A stretch of DNA of 26,370 nucleotides from Gnetum montanum (taxonomy: Eukaryota; Streptophyta; Gnetopsida; Gnetales; Gnetaceae), in assembly GCA_015680685.1 (NCBI GenBank), contig MNCI01000984.1:317990-344359 (forward strand). The letters run 5' to 3'. A program made the translations under genes and the position numbers. Numbering within the stretch: the first letter of the stretch is position 1; every line of letters begins with the position of its first letter. Below, piece after piece: positions 1 through 9,076 of the stretch. The notes beneath the pieces were generated by a model that saw nothing but the letters and a program-made list of their open reading frames with translations, made no database searches and was not told the origin of the DNA.

Positions 1-85
1 AAAGGTTTTGTTTGTTGTACATTAACCAATAACCTTTTATTCGGGCTGTCAGGCTTATATATCGTCATGGATCTAGAGGGGAAGG
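1..85 (+). other. Flank of element A, with polypurine-tract-like end
   Basis: No gene is visible. The last dozen bases before the LTR (about 74-85) are AGAGGGGAAGG, a purine tract like the one that precedes the 3' LTR of element B (AAAGAGGGGCCAA on the minus strand at 3562-3574). The stretch before it also shares TCGGG and CGTCA words with the B 3' region. It may therefore be the 3' end of another copy of the same family, which would make the following LTR a shared one. The alternative is a chance purine run at an ordinary insertion site. Confidence 0.35.
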
Positions 86-223
86 TGAAACACCACAAAA
101 TTTTGAGCTTAGTACTTGTCCAACACCAAGCAAGTCCATGGGACCCACAGGTGACCACAGCTACATTTGGCGTCATACTTGGCAACTTCGGAGATCCGAT
201 GCTTAATTTTCACTAAGTATGCA

Positions 224-700
224 GTCCCAGCGTATACGCCCAGCGTATACGCCCAAGTGTACATTCCCATCGTATACGCTCAGAATCTCAGCGTATACGC
301 CCAGCGTGTATGCTCAAGTTCACAGCGTATACGTCCAACGTACACACCTCACATGTATGCCCAGCAGATACAATAGATGCATACGCCCAGCAATAAGATC
401 CTCGGAGACAGCATGGAAACAAAACTGCAGAGCATGAATTGGTACAAGGCAGCAGTGCACCAGCGTATACGCCTAGCACACAAGCGTATGCGCCGGCATA
501 TACGCTCCGCATTCACCAGCGTATACGCCAGCGTCCACGACATTTATGCCTAAGTCCGCATACGCCCAGCACATCAGCATATACGCCCTAGCGTATACGC
601 CCAGCACATCAGCATATATGCCCCAACGTATATGCCCAGTGGCTCAAGCGTATACGCTCACAGTCTACGCTCGCTACAGACAGCATATACGCCCAACAAA
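224..700 (+). repeat. GCGTATACGC palindrome array in U3 of element A LTR
   Basis: The 10-bp perfect palindrome GCGTATACGC and one-base variants recur, often directly head to tail as CAGCGTATACGCC with a step of about 13-14 bp, elsewhere 20-60 bp apart. The array ends about 90 bp before the TATA box, where enhancer repeats sit in plant LTRs. The variants (ACGTCC, ATATGCC) look like C-to-T decay of the same unit. Confidence 0.85.
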
Positions 701-743
701 TGTAACATATTGTACACTTGTAAATCTTACGCTCCTGGACTCA

Positions 744-799
744 GTCAACGCGCCACGTGTCTCCCAACTTGAGTCCGCCGTCAAAACCCTGTATAAAAG
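744..799 (+). promoter_or_regulatory. LTR core promoter with W-box, G-box and TATA box
   Basis: GTCAAC (744-749, a W-box-type core in reverse) is followed by CGCCACGTGTC with the G-box CACGTG at 754-759, then TATAAAAG at 792-799. The same order and spacing occur in both LTRs of element B (18959-19013 and 2932-2986, the latter with CATGTG in place of CACGTG). G-boxes and W-boxes are known binding sites for plant bZIP/bHLH and WRKY factors. Stress-responsive transcription is an inference. Confidence 0.65.
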
Positions 800-1383
800 C
801 CCAATTTTTCAAGAAATCCTGGACGGTTGGCAAAATTCCTAGAACACACCAGAGAGTAGAGACACTGTGAACCAGAGCACAAAACCTCTTACACTGGACA
901 ACCCTGTACGCTGAGCATACAGCCTCTATGCTGTGCTTACAGTGTGACCCAGCCGCAACCATCGCTGCACCCACTGGGGCTTTTGTCCGCCTTGTGTTCC
1001 ACTCATAACTGCGTTAGACCGGTGTATTATACTTTCATTCTGTAATGCCATTGTTACATTTTCTTCCCATAATCGTTTACAGTTTGCATTAATTGTTGTA
1101 CGTATTCTATTTATGCCTGTTTACGTTTATGCTTTGTTTGCATTGGTTACACTGTTTACGCTCTGTTTACACCCGCTACGCCATTTACGTATAACCCAGC
1201 GTATAGCACTTCGGTGTACATTCGGGGAAATCCTTGTCTGATCCGCGTATGAACCACCCAAGGTACTCTACCTTCGTTCATTCCAGCTCACCCTCAAGTG
1301 AAGGTAAGGTTTTCTGTGCGTGTCCTGTGATCCCACGGTCTCTGTTTCCTTCCAGCCGGAGACTGATGATTTTAGACGGTACA

Positions 1384-2006
1384 GAAATTAGTGCTAGAAG
1401 GAGGGCCTCCGCCTAAAACCTCACTATAAACCTCCCAGCATTTATGCCGCTTCCTTCTGAAATTTTCCCAGCGTTTATGCTATTCAGCTTAAAACCCAGT
1501 CTACAAACTGTCCAACATCTATGCTACCCAGTGTCTACGCTGCTCCTGCTAACACTTACCCTAGAGGATCCCCAGCGACCACGCTGTAAACCATATGCTA
1601 TACGCCTTACGTCGCAAATTTTTTCTACGTACGTAGGACTGCTAAATTTTACGCTGCACATTTTTATGCCGAAGCTTTTCTCTACGTTGCATGCTGACTT
1701 TTTGAGACTCTGTTTACGCTACTCTCTTTACACTGCAAACTGTTCATTTATATCACACTGTACACTGTAAAACCTGTTTACGCTGCACATTGACATTGTA
1801 TATGCTGCTCAGCGTATACGCTGCACTCCTTACGCTGTAGACTTGTCTATGCTGACCTTTTACGCTCCATCCCTATACGCTGTCTACGCTGACGTTATAC
1901 ACTGGACGTTGAAGCATATACGCTGCACATTACCGCGTAAGTTTATGCTGTACTAAGTACACTAGTTTCACACCTCTATACCATGTCATACTTTCAACAA
2001 GTCATC
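1384..2006 (+). other. Leader of element A, including the primer-binding-site region
   Basis: Directly after the LTR lies GAAATTAGTGCTAGAAGG (1384 onward). The same position in B begins GAAATTGGCCTTCTAAAA on the minus strand. This is where the tRNA primer site should be, but I could not assign a tRNA with confidence. The rest (1440-1960) contains no gene. It is full of degenerate TACGCTG, TTTACGCT and GTATACGCT words, as in the B leader. Confidence 0.55.
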
Positions 2007-2338
2007 ATGAACCCTGTAAACACCACTGCTACAACCACTCAAGTCACTGACATGGTAGGCACCATGGCTGCCCAACAACCCGTCATTCCACAGCCAACAG
2101 TACAACCCACAGCGGGGCTCTACCGGTCCCTAAGGTTGCAAGGGAGAAACCCAACCTCTAACATTATAACCCAGGACCAGTACAACTTCATATGTGTGAA
2201 GATACAAGCTGTTCTGGCAATAGATCGAGCTGAAATGGAGGTGAAGAGATAGTATGAACTCTTCTACAGGGGGGGATGCGAGTTCATCCCTTCCCCGTAC
2301 GATATAATCCCTGTTCCGGAACAATACTCAGAGCTCGT
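2007..2338 (+). pseudogene. gag: gag, N-terminal part of element A, interrupted by element B
   Basis: The start is placed at the ATG at 2007 (MNPVNTT) because the B copy begins at the same residue (MNPANNN, 17819). An in-frame ATG at 1983 also exists but is not shared. The conserved stretch includes RSLRLQGR and NIITQDQY. An in-frame TAG follows EVKR near 2250, after which the frame continues through EFIPSPYDIIPVPEQYSEL to 2338. There the coding sequence is cut by insertion of B and resumes at 19671 in the same frame, as the B gag shows. The region is low-complexity, Thr/Gln/Pro-rich N-terminal gag without a recognised fold. It is certainly non-functional. Confidence 0.8.
2334..2338 (+). repeat. 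Target-site duplication CTCGT, left copy
   Basis: CTCGT immediately left of the B insertion is repeated at 19666-19670 immediately right of it. Five bases is the usual duplication length for Ty3/gypsy integrases. Joining the two sides recreates the gag reading frame seen intact at this point in B (around 17560). Confidence 0.9.
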
Positions 2339-2931
2339 TGTGCCGCCTGAAATCGTCGGTCTTCGGCTGGAAGGAAAACATAGACCATGGGATCGCAGGA
2401 CGAGAACAGAAGACCCTGCCTTTGCCTGAGGGCGAGATGGAATGCACGAAGGAAGAGTACCTTGGGTGGTCTGCACACGGATCAGACAAGCATTTCCCCG
2501 CGCGTACGCAAAGTGCTATACGCTAGGTTATGTGTAAACGATGTAGCGAGCGTAAACAAAGTGTAAGCGGCGTAAGACAAATGTGAACAGAGCGTGAGCG
2601 TAAATGGGCGTGAACAGAATGCGTGGGCCAAGTTGACGTAAAATTGTAAAATGTAAACAATCCTATGCTGCAAATGTAAATAATGGTATTACAGAGTCAA
2701 AGTACAGTGCACCGGTCTAACGTAGTCATGAGGGAACACAAGGCAGACGAAAAGCTCCGGTGTATGCAGGAATGACTCAGTTGGTTCGCAAGACAGGCGA
2801 AGCATAGAGACTGTGTACGATGTACAGGGCTCTCCAGCGTAAGAGAGTTTCAGCTCTTGTGCGCAGCGTAAATGTTCTCTGGTGTGCTCCGAGATTTTGC
2901 TAACCGCCCTGTGTGAAGTGGGAAATCGAGG

Positions 2932-2986
2932 TTTATATACAGGTTGTTACGCTAGACTCAGGTTAGGAGACATGTGGCGCGTTGAC
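2932..2986 (-). promoter_or_regulatory. LTR promoter block in 3' LTR of B (degenerate G-box)
   Basis: On the minus strand the order is GTCAAC (2981-2986), CACATG (2971-2976, a G-box changed by one base from CACGTG) and TATATAAA (2932-2939). The arrangement equals that in the 5' LTR of B and in the LTR of A. Confidence 0.6.
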
Positions 2987-3027
2987 CGGGTGCACACACT
3001 TTACGAAAATACAATATATTACATCTG

Positions 3028-3425
3028 TCGGGCGTATATGCTGGGCGTATACGCCGTGTGAGACGGGCGTATACGCTGGGCGTATACGCCGAATGAGGCG
3101 GGCGTATACGCTGAATGAGGCGGACTTGTGAACTTGGGTGGAGATGCTGTGCTGGGCGTATACACCAGGCGTATACGCTGGCGGATGCTAGGCGTATACG
3201 TTGAAGGATGTCCACTTGCTTCAATCCTTGCTCTTTGGTGTTATCTTCATGCTGTCATTGAGACTTCATCGTCGGGCATGTGCATCTGTGACGTCGAGCG
3301 TACATGCGAGGCGTGTACACCGGGCGTGTGGGCCGGATGTCCACGCTGGGCGTATACGCTGGGAGTGTCAGGCGTGCATGCAGGGCGTATACGTTGGTAC
3401 TGCTGGGCGTATATGCTGGTACTGC
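3028..3425 (-). repeat. GCGTATACGC palindrome array in U3 of B 3' LTR
   Basis: Repeated GGGCGTATACGCTG units are tandem at about 13-14 bp in places (3046-3085) and spread further on. Because the core is palindromic the array reads alike on both strands. It is shorter than the array in the 5' LTR. Confidence 0.85.
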
Positions 3426-3561
3426 ACACTTAGTGAAAATTAAGCGTTGCAATCCCCAAGGTTGCCGTATGTCATATCTCATGCAGCCGATGTCGTTCGT
3501 GGGTCCCAAGGTCCTTCTTGGTGTCTGACAAATACTGAGCTCTAAATTTTGTGGTGTTTCA

Positions 3562-3574
3562 TTGGCCCCTCTTT
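3562..3574 (-). promoter_or_regulatory. Polypurine tract of element B
   Basis: The minus strand reads AAAGAGGGGCCAA and abuts the TG of the 3' LTR. This is the expected place for the plus-strand primer of reverse transcription. The CCAA at the junction makes it slightly atypical. Confidence 0.6.
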
Positions 3575-4674
3575 GTTGACGCTTGGAGGAATAGACCCGA
3601 GAAGTGTCGACAAAGAAGTGCAAAACACCACAAGCAACTTGATGTAGACGCTGTCCTTTGCCACCTGACTAGACGTTATCGCACTGTGTTCAATAGTACA
3701 AGGGATCGGGAAAGGGGGATTTTGTATCTGNTTGTGTTCAATAGTACAAGGGATCGGGAAAGGGGGATTTTGTATCTGGGAGGTCAGGGAAATTGCGGGG
3801 ATTGATGACTGGTCCAGGGGATTAATCAGGGGAAAGGGGATGCTCTGATGTGCGGCATGCTTATCCTTGTCAATAGCCATTGTTTAGCAGACTCGGGGTT
3901 CAGACATGCGAGGTATGTCCTTTGGCGGAACAAGGCTCTTGGTTAGTGTGCAAGAGAACCTGTTGGCGGAGCCAAAGCCACAGGGAGGTGTGTTACATGC
4001 TTTGGAGGAACAGGGCCCGTGTTTAATGTTTAGGGGGACTTGTTGGCGGAGAGCCAGAGCCATGCAACTATATGCTTCTTGACCGCCTTGGACATGAGTA
4101 CTTGGTTTTGAGACCATTGCCTTCCCGCCTGGGGCTTATATGGGAAGTGCCAGGAGTCTCAATTTTTTTTTTGAAGGAAAACTTTACGTTGATCTTGTAC
4201 TCATGCTCAGGTGTCAGGCTGTGTGTCGCAACTACTGTAATGTTTTGCAGTGTGCCACAGTGTGCTCGTTGTTTTGAATATACTGGATGTGTCAAGGGTG
4301 TGGTTGAATGAAATGCACTGGTGAAAGGATAGGGAATTTATCGATGAATGGGGATGTACTGGTGAATGGTTTGATTTAGTCTCGCCGAGTATGCTGTGAA
4401 GATTGTCTTATCTTGCTGCTCGTGATGAAATGCATTCTTGTGCGAAACTTCTGGGTGTCATCCTGCAAACAAAACTTCGAGGAGATAAGAAAAACGGTAA
4501 GTGAATAGATGAGCTTAGAATTACACGGTGGCCGATGGCACAAAGATGCTAAAGGACAGCAAGCACTGTATGTATATGATAGCAGTAATGATAAGGGTAG
4601 TTGATGACGGGCGATGCAGTGAAGCTGATGGATGATCATGACGGCGGATTGATGTGCCGGAAGTGAACTTGCCA
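3575..4674 (-). other. Non-coding 3' region of element B, with assembly gap and internal duplication
   Basis: No credible gene lies here on either strand. Bases 3685-3730 are repeated exactly at 3733-3778 around a single N (3731), which looks like an unresolved assembly join. Two imperfect tandem copies of about 80 bp occur at 3919-3995 and 3997-4070, sharing GG(C/A)GGAACA and CTTGTTGGCGGAG-like words. Confidence 0.6.
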
Positions 4675-4965
4675 GTTTATGGTCTTGGCAGACTATCATG
4701 GGTTAGTTTTATATCATAACCCTTTGGACATTGCCTGTTTAGCGTCGTGGCGGACGTTACATTGCCAGTTTCTAGTCCTAGCGGACTATGGAAAGACAAG
4801 CTAGTTTATAGTCTTAGCGAACCTGAATGGCTAGGACGGTGGCAGTTTACTATCATGCCGGACGGATGCTAGTTCATTGTCCTTGCAGAAACTGTGGTAT
4901 CAGTTTCAAGTCATGATCCAGGACGATTCTATGGTATCATTTTATAGTCATAATTCCAGGACTTT
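4675..4965 (+). repeat. Cluster of AGTTTA-hairpin motifs, 3' of pol
   Basis: About eight degenerate copies of AGTTTA-N-GTC-NNNNCG-GAC stand at 25-40 bp steps, for example AGTTTCTAGTCCTAGCGGAC near 4766. The motif lies on the plus strand, antisense to pol. The GTC and GAC arms could pair around a six-base loop. The same motif, better preserved, is found at 8585-8680, 13656-13945 and (reverse) 23495-23720. Function unknown. Confidence 0.65.
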
Positions 4966-4985
4966 TCACGTACCTGAGTTTGTGT

Positions 4986-5305
4986 TCAGACGTAGAACGG
5001 TTTTAGGTATAAATGATTTGTCGGATTGGCAAACTCATTTCCTTCCATGTCGGTGAGCTTGAATGCACCATTATTGAATGCTTTGATGACCATGTAAGGC
5101 CCTTTCCAGTTGGTTGAGAATTTGTCCGGGTGTTCCCGAACGACTTTAAGCACAAGGTCAACTTCTTTAATAGGGAGCTTGTTGATGTCATGCCGAAGTC
5201 GTTGCCGTTGCTATTTTTGGTACCATTCGATCTGATCGAGGACGCACACACGTTCTTCTTCCATCGAGTTGAGATCAACAATTCGTAAATCATTGTTTTA
5301 CCCAT
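4986..5305 (-). pseudogene. pol: pol, integrase C-terminal tail (element B)
   Basis: The frame conserves the end of Tat-type integrases: a basic stretch, NWKGPYMVIKAF, FKLTDMEGNEF and finally NHLYLKPFYV before a TGA at 4986-4988. A frameshift and a stop near 5205-5305 separate it from the integrase core. Confidence 0.75.
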
Positions 5306-6911
5306 CGTCGAGGAGCCCAGAAAGTGTGATCCTTAAAGATGGTACCTGCAGTTCCAAAGGTAAAACAGCTTCTAAACCGTAAACAAGATTGTACGGTGTC
5401 TTACCTGTTGACGTTCGGTGTGTTGTGCGGTATGCCCATAATGCGTAGATTAATTGCTCGTGCCATTTCCTTTTGCTCTGGGTTAGCATTTTCTTAAGTA
5501 TTGTAATGATCGTCTTATTTGTTGCTTCTTCTTGCCCATTGCTCTGAGGATAGTAAGGGGAGGAAAACGAGTGTTTGATCCCTAGATTGTCACAAAGAGT
5601 TTGGGTTTCGGCACTGCTGAACTGTGGCCCGTTATTAGTGATAATTGTCATGGGAATGCCGAAATGGGTTACTATGTTTTCAAGGATGAAATTACATACG
5701 TGTTTAGATGTGGTTTTTCGGAGGGGACCAGCTTCTACCCACTTCATGAAATATTCGGTGGCTGTTATGATGAAACCATGCCCTGCCGAAGATGAGGGTG
5801 TTATCGGGCCGATAAGGTCCAATCCCCACTTTTGGAAGGACCACGTGATTTGCGCTGTGTGCAACTCGTTCGGTGAGACGTGGATTAGGTTACTATGCTT
5901 TTGGCAAGTGTCGCATGTTTTAACCTTGGAGAGACAGTCATATTCCATATGCGGCCAATAATAGCCTAATCGTCTTATTTTCGTGGCCATGGCTTTTGGT
6001 GCTATGTGTCCTCCGCATAGCCCCTCATGTATTTGTTCAACTATTGTTTGGGCGTCATTGCTACTAACGCATGTTAGCAATATGCCTTTGTAGGATCGAC
6101 GACATAGTGTGTCCCCTACGAGGGTGTATTGCCTAGAACATTTTCGTACGACGTCCTTTTGCGCATTCGTTAGATGTCGTGGTGCTTCACCGAGTAGAAG
6201 GTATTCTTTTATGTTAGCGTACCATTCTATCATGTGTGTTGTACTAACAGATGCAATTGGCAACGTGTTAAGGGTGTCAGTGATGGGTTCAGCGCAACTG
6301 GTTATGGAGCTCGGCAACGTGTGAAACATGTCAGGTGAGATATTTAATGCTAAGGTTGCTAACGCATCCGCAATACTATTGTCGTTTTTAGAAACGTGTT
6401 GCACCTCCGTACTTTCGAAGTGCCCTATTAAGTGTTTCACCAAATCGCAGTATGGTTGTAAATGTTGAGCTTTACATGTGTAGACGTCTGTGACTTGGTT
6501 TAGGACTAGTTGTGAATCCCCTCTGACTACAAGCCGTGTGATGTCTGAAGCCAGCGCGGCCACGAGGCCTCTAAAGAGACCTTCGTACTCTGCTATGTTA
6601 TTCGTACAATGAAAGTTGAAGCGGTAGGCAAAGGGTCGGATCTCCCCGGAGGGATAGGTGATGACAGCAGCCGCACTTCCTCCTCGAGAGGTGGATGCTC
6701 CATCAAAGTTTAGGATGACATCATAATCTTGGGGCACTATGTCTATGGTGTTTATGTTCTCATCTGGGAATGCTAGGTCTATGGTTGCTTGATCACACGT
6801 TGATGACGTGGCCATTTGATCTGCTATGGCTTGACCCTTGACTGATGATTGCGCTACGTAGTATAGGTCAAACTCAGCTATCATGGCTTTCCACCGGGCT
6901 ATTTGACTCAT
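5298..6911 (-). pseudogene. pol: pol: archaeal-type RNase H and integrase (element B)
   Basis: An open stretch of 537 codons. Residues 60-190 are an archaeal/plant-type RNase H with all four acidic positions: D70 (NFDGAS), E108 (NNIAEYE), D132 (RGDSQLV) and D182 (SIADALA). This second RNase H is a recognised mark of plant Tat elements. Integrase follows: HHCC zinc region (H295, H302, C333, C336), then the core with D365 (GLDLIGPI), a changed second catalytic residue (ITNNGPQF, N426 where Asp is expected) and E462 (NGQEEATN); 35 residues separate the last two. The end carries YNLVYGLEAVLPLE. The Asp-to-Asn change should abolish strand transfer. The open frame is longer than the other pieces of this pol. 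Confidence 0.92.
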
Positions 6912-7430
6912 TTCGTAAATGTTCCCTGTTATAGCTCTCAGTACATTGTCCTTACAGATTATGTAGACTTGATTACGGAAGAGGTAATGTCACCATTTTC
7001 TTAGAGAAAAGACTAAAGCTAAACATGACTTCTCCACGTCGTTGTACTTCTTTTCGTGGGCAACTAAGGCATGACTCAAGTAGTATACAAGGACCTCGGT
7101 TCCGTCATCTTTTTTTTTGGCAAAGCATAGACGTGATGGACGATTCTGAAGTGGCAAGGTAGATGTAAAACGGTTTGTTGTTTTGGGGCGGGTAAACCGT
7201 AGGCAGTCAGGCAAGTGCTGTTTTGATGTTTTTGAATGCTTCTTGGCACTGCGAAGTCCATTCAAAATGGGTGTTTTTACGTAACAGATGATTCATAGGT
7301 CTGAGTTTGTCCGTTAATTTTTCTACGAAGCGCTTGATGAATTGTAGTCTACCTTGCAGGCCCCGGAGTTCGGTAAGGTTGCTCGGGGGTTTCAGATTTG
7401 TTATGGCTTTAACCTTATCAGGGTCTACTC
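6912..7430 (-). pseudogene. pol: pol: RT thumb and degenerate first RNase H (element B)
   Basis: On the minus strand from 7430 the frame reads a typical connection segment (VDPDKVKAI, LRGLQGRLQFIKRFVEK, NTHFEWTSQCQEAFK) with several in-frame stops. Then, after a frameshift near 7110, it reads VLVYYLSHALVAHEKKYN and CLALVFSLRKW, the end of a Ty3/gypsy RNase H. A stop follows RKW. The acidic residues of this first RNase H are poorly preserved. It lies directly upstream of the archaeal-type RNase H. Confidence 0.8.
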
Positions 7431-7938
7431 ATATCCCTGCTTCAGAGGCTATGAATCCGAGCATTTTTCCTGTTTTAACGCCAAAGACACACTTTTTTGG
7501 GTTAAGTCTTAGTTCGTAATTTAAACAACGCTTTAAGACTAAGTTGAGGTCTTGTACATGTTGTTTGGTCATTTTTGACTTAACTACGATATCATCCACA
7601 TAATCGTTGAGCGACCGTAGCATATAATCACTAAAGATAAACGTCATGGCTCTTTGATATGTGGCCCCTGTGTTCTTGAGACCGAAGGGCATCATGGTGT
7701 AACAAAAAGTTCCCCATGGGGTCATGAAGGTGGTTCGAAGTTGATGTTCTGGGTTGATGCGTATTTGGTTGTATCCCGAAAAGCCATCCATAAAAGATAG
7801 CAAGGCATGTCCAGCAATCGAATCAACGAGTTGATCGATGCTGGGTAGGGGAAAGTCATCTTTTATGGTTGCTACATTTAAATCTCGGAATTCAATGCAT
7901 AAGCGAATGATTCCGTTTTTCTTTAGGACGATGACCAT
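7429..7938 (-). pseudogene. pol: pol: reverse transcriptase palm and fingers (element B)
   Basis: A frame of 169 codons with RT motifs in order: IRLCIEFRDLN, FPLPSIDQLVD, LLSFMDGFSGYNQI, TFMTPWGTFCYTMMPFGLKN, the catalytic box NDYVDDIVVKS (YVDD, as in most plant gypsy RTs) and LNPKKCVFGV. It continues the frame of the upstream piece after one TGA near 7940. Confidence 0.93.
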
Positions 7939-7941
7939 GTT

Positions 7942-8589
7942 TCACACCCACTTGGCGTAATTAATGGCTCGAATGAAACCAGCTTGGTAAAGCTTGGTGA
8001 TCTCATTGCGAACTGCCAATGCCACCTCAGGTCTAACTTTTCGTGCCTTTTGTTTTACCGGTCGTAGTTTGGGGTCGAGAATAATATTGTGTTGGACAAT
8101 TCTAGGATCTAGCCCGGGCATGTCCGTATAGGACCAAGCGAATGCTTTCATGTTTTCCCTAAGTACGTTCTCAATGTCTTTCACTAGTCGTGATTGCAGT
8201 AATGTGCTTAATTTTAATACTTTGATTTCCCCATTAGGCATGGTAATGGGGGTTTCAGCTAATGGGTCTTCGGTGATGTTTTCGGCCTCTATGTCAAGGA
8301 ATTTCGTCATACCTTCATAATCGTCTATGGCTTGCCGTGTTGAAGCTATGAACATGTCGTCCATTGGTGAACCTAAGTTGATGTAGTTTACATTAATGTC
8401 TTGCGTGATATGGCCGTATGGTCCATCAATGATCAACGACGCGGTTAAATGCAGACAGTCCATTGAGCTTGCTCCTGCGAATAAATGGAGAGCCACGTGA
8501 GCAAAGGGGGGAATCATTCTGTGTCTTTTAGTAATTTTTAAACTATGTGTACGTATATGATGGTGGATTATCGTCACACCTGGATGCAT
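7942..8589 (-). pseudogene. pol: pol: N-terminal extension and start of RT (element B)
   Basis: The last 60 codons are RT fingers (KQKARKVRPEVALAV, ITKLYQAGFIR, INYAKWV). The first 130 codons form an unassigned region with LFAGASSMDCLHL and PMDDMFIAST. The ATG at 8589 gives the longest frame. The minus strand also has CATGCATCCAG just downstream of it, a possible 3' splice site, so the true protein may be joined by splicing to the protease reading frame 5 kb upstream, as in Ogre elements. No protease lies in this block. Confidence 0.75.
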
Positions 8590-8685
8590 GGCAATTTAAG
8601 GCCATACCGGGCCGCGATCGAATGGGGAAATGGCAGTTTAAGGTCGTACCGGGCCATGATGGTGGTTTAAACCAGCGTAAACGTG
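8585..8685 (+). repeat. AGTTTAA-hairpin motifs between pol and the antisense gene
   Basis: There are two good copies, ATTTAAGGCCATACCGGGCC and AGTTTAAGGTCGTACCGGGC(C), plus a partial one (GGTTTAAACC). The first can form GGCC/GGCC and the second GGTC/GGCC with a G-T wobble, both around six-base loops. Confidence 0.65.
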
Positions 8686-8832
8686 TAAAATGGGGTCCAT
8701 GGAGAACCAGGACGCAATAATCTCTGTTTTTAATTAATTTTTAGTTAATTTTTATCACTTTTGGGCAAATTTTGGCGAAAAAATAAGCAAAAAAGGCAAA
8801 AAACGGAGCAACGGCGGCGTAAGCGGTAGCGG

Positions 8833-8866
8833 CGTCAACGTCAGCGTCATCGAAGCGCTATATAAA
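8833..8866 (+). promoter_or_regulatory. Promoter of the antisense gene: TGACG repeats and TATA box
   Basis: CGTCA (TGACG on the other strand) occurs at 8833, 8839 and 8845, spaced exactly 6 bp, and TATATAAA follows at 8859-8866. TGACG pairs are the known as-1-type sites of plant TGA bZIP factors. The first ATG of the gene is 210 bp downstream, a usual plant leader length. The promoter points away from pol and is distinct from the LTR promoters. Confidence 0.65.
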
Positions 8867-9076
8867 GGGATGGGGGGTCCATTTGTTTCTTACATTGAAA
8901 GCGACATCGTAAGCGATAGAGTGCCACTTGCTAAAGCGTAAGCGTAAGCGTAAACCTGCCTCCCAGCGTAGACGCCAACGAGAGACCCTAGCGTAGACGC
9001 CGAAGAGTAAACCTGCGAGCGCTAGCGTAGATAGTTGTTCGGCGTAAACTTACATCGACAGCGTAGACAATCCGAG

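Larger units (their letters stand above)
86..1383 (+). repeat. 5' LTR of element A (Ty3/gypsy, Tat/Ogre-like)
   Basis: The LTR starts TGAAACACCACAAAAT and ends GACGGTACA, giving TG...CA ends and 1,298 bp. It matches, in reverse orientation, the two LTRs of element B (2339-3561 and 18366-19665; 1,223 and 1,300 bp). The start, the promoter block (744-799), the stretch around 1000-1070 and the last 180 bp align by eye. U3 carries an array of GCGTATACGC palindromes. The TATA box is TATAAAAG at 792-799. The 3' half is rich in degenerate TTTACGCT words. The small open frames inside it are by-products of the array, not genes. Confidence 0.9.
2339..3561 (-). repeat. 3' LTR of element B
   Basis: It begins on the minus strand at 3561 with TGAAACACCACAAAAT and ends at 2339 with GGCGGCACA. 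It is 1,223 bp against 1,300 bp for the 5' LTR; most of the difference lies in the GCGTATACGC array. The minus-strand TATA box TATATAAA is at 2932-2939. Confidence 0.92.

Noticed and set aside
224-700. CRISPR-like array
   Set aside because: The unit is a 10-bp palindrome with irregular, non-unique spacing in a plant LTR; there are no uniform spacers and no cas genes.
167-842. Small open frames rich in Tyr-Ala-Gln-Arg-Ile-Arg-Pro in the LTR U3 arrays
   Set aside because: They are translations of the GCGTATACGC array. The palindrome yields similar peptides on both strands and in all three LTRs, and they are not conserved as proteins.
1384-1407. Assignment of the primer tRNA from GAAATTAGTGCTAGAAGGAG
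   Set aside because: I could not match this confidently to the 3' end of a plant tRNA by eye, and the B copy differs, so only the position of the primer site is reported.
5575-6324. Plus-strand open frames across the integrase and RNase H region
   Set aside because: They are complements of the clear pol frame, which carries all the motifs. No family resemblance is seen on the plus strand.
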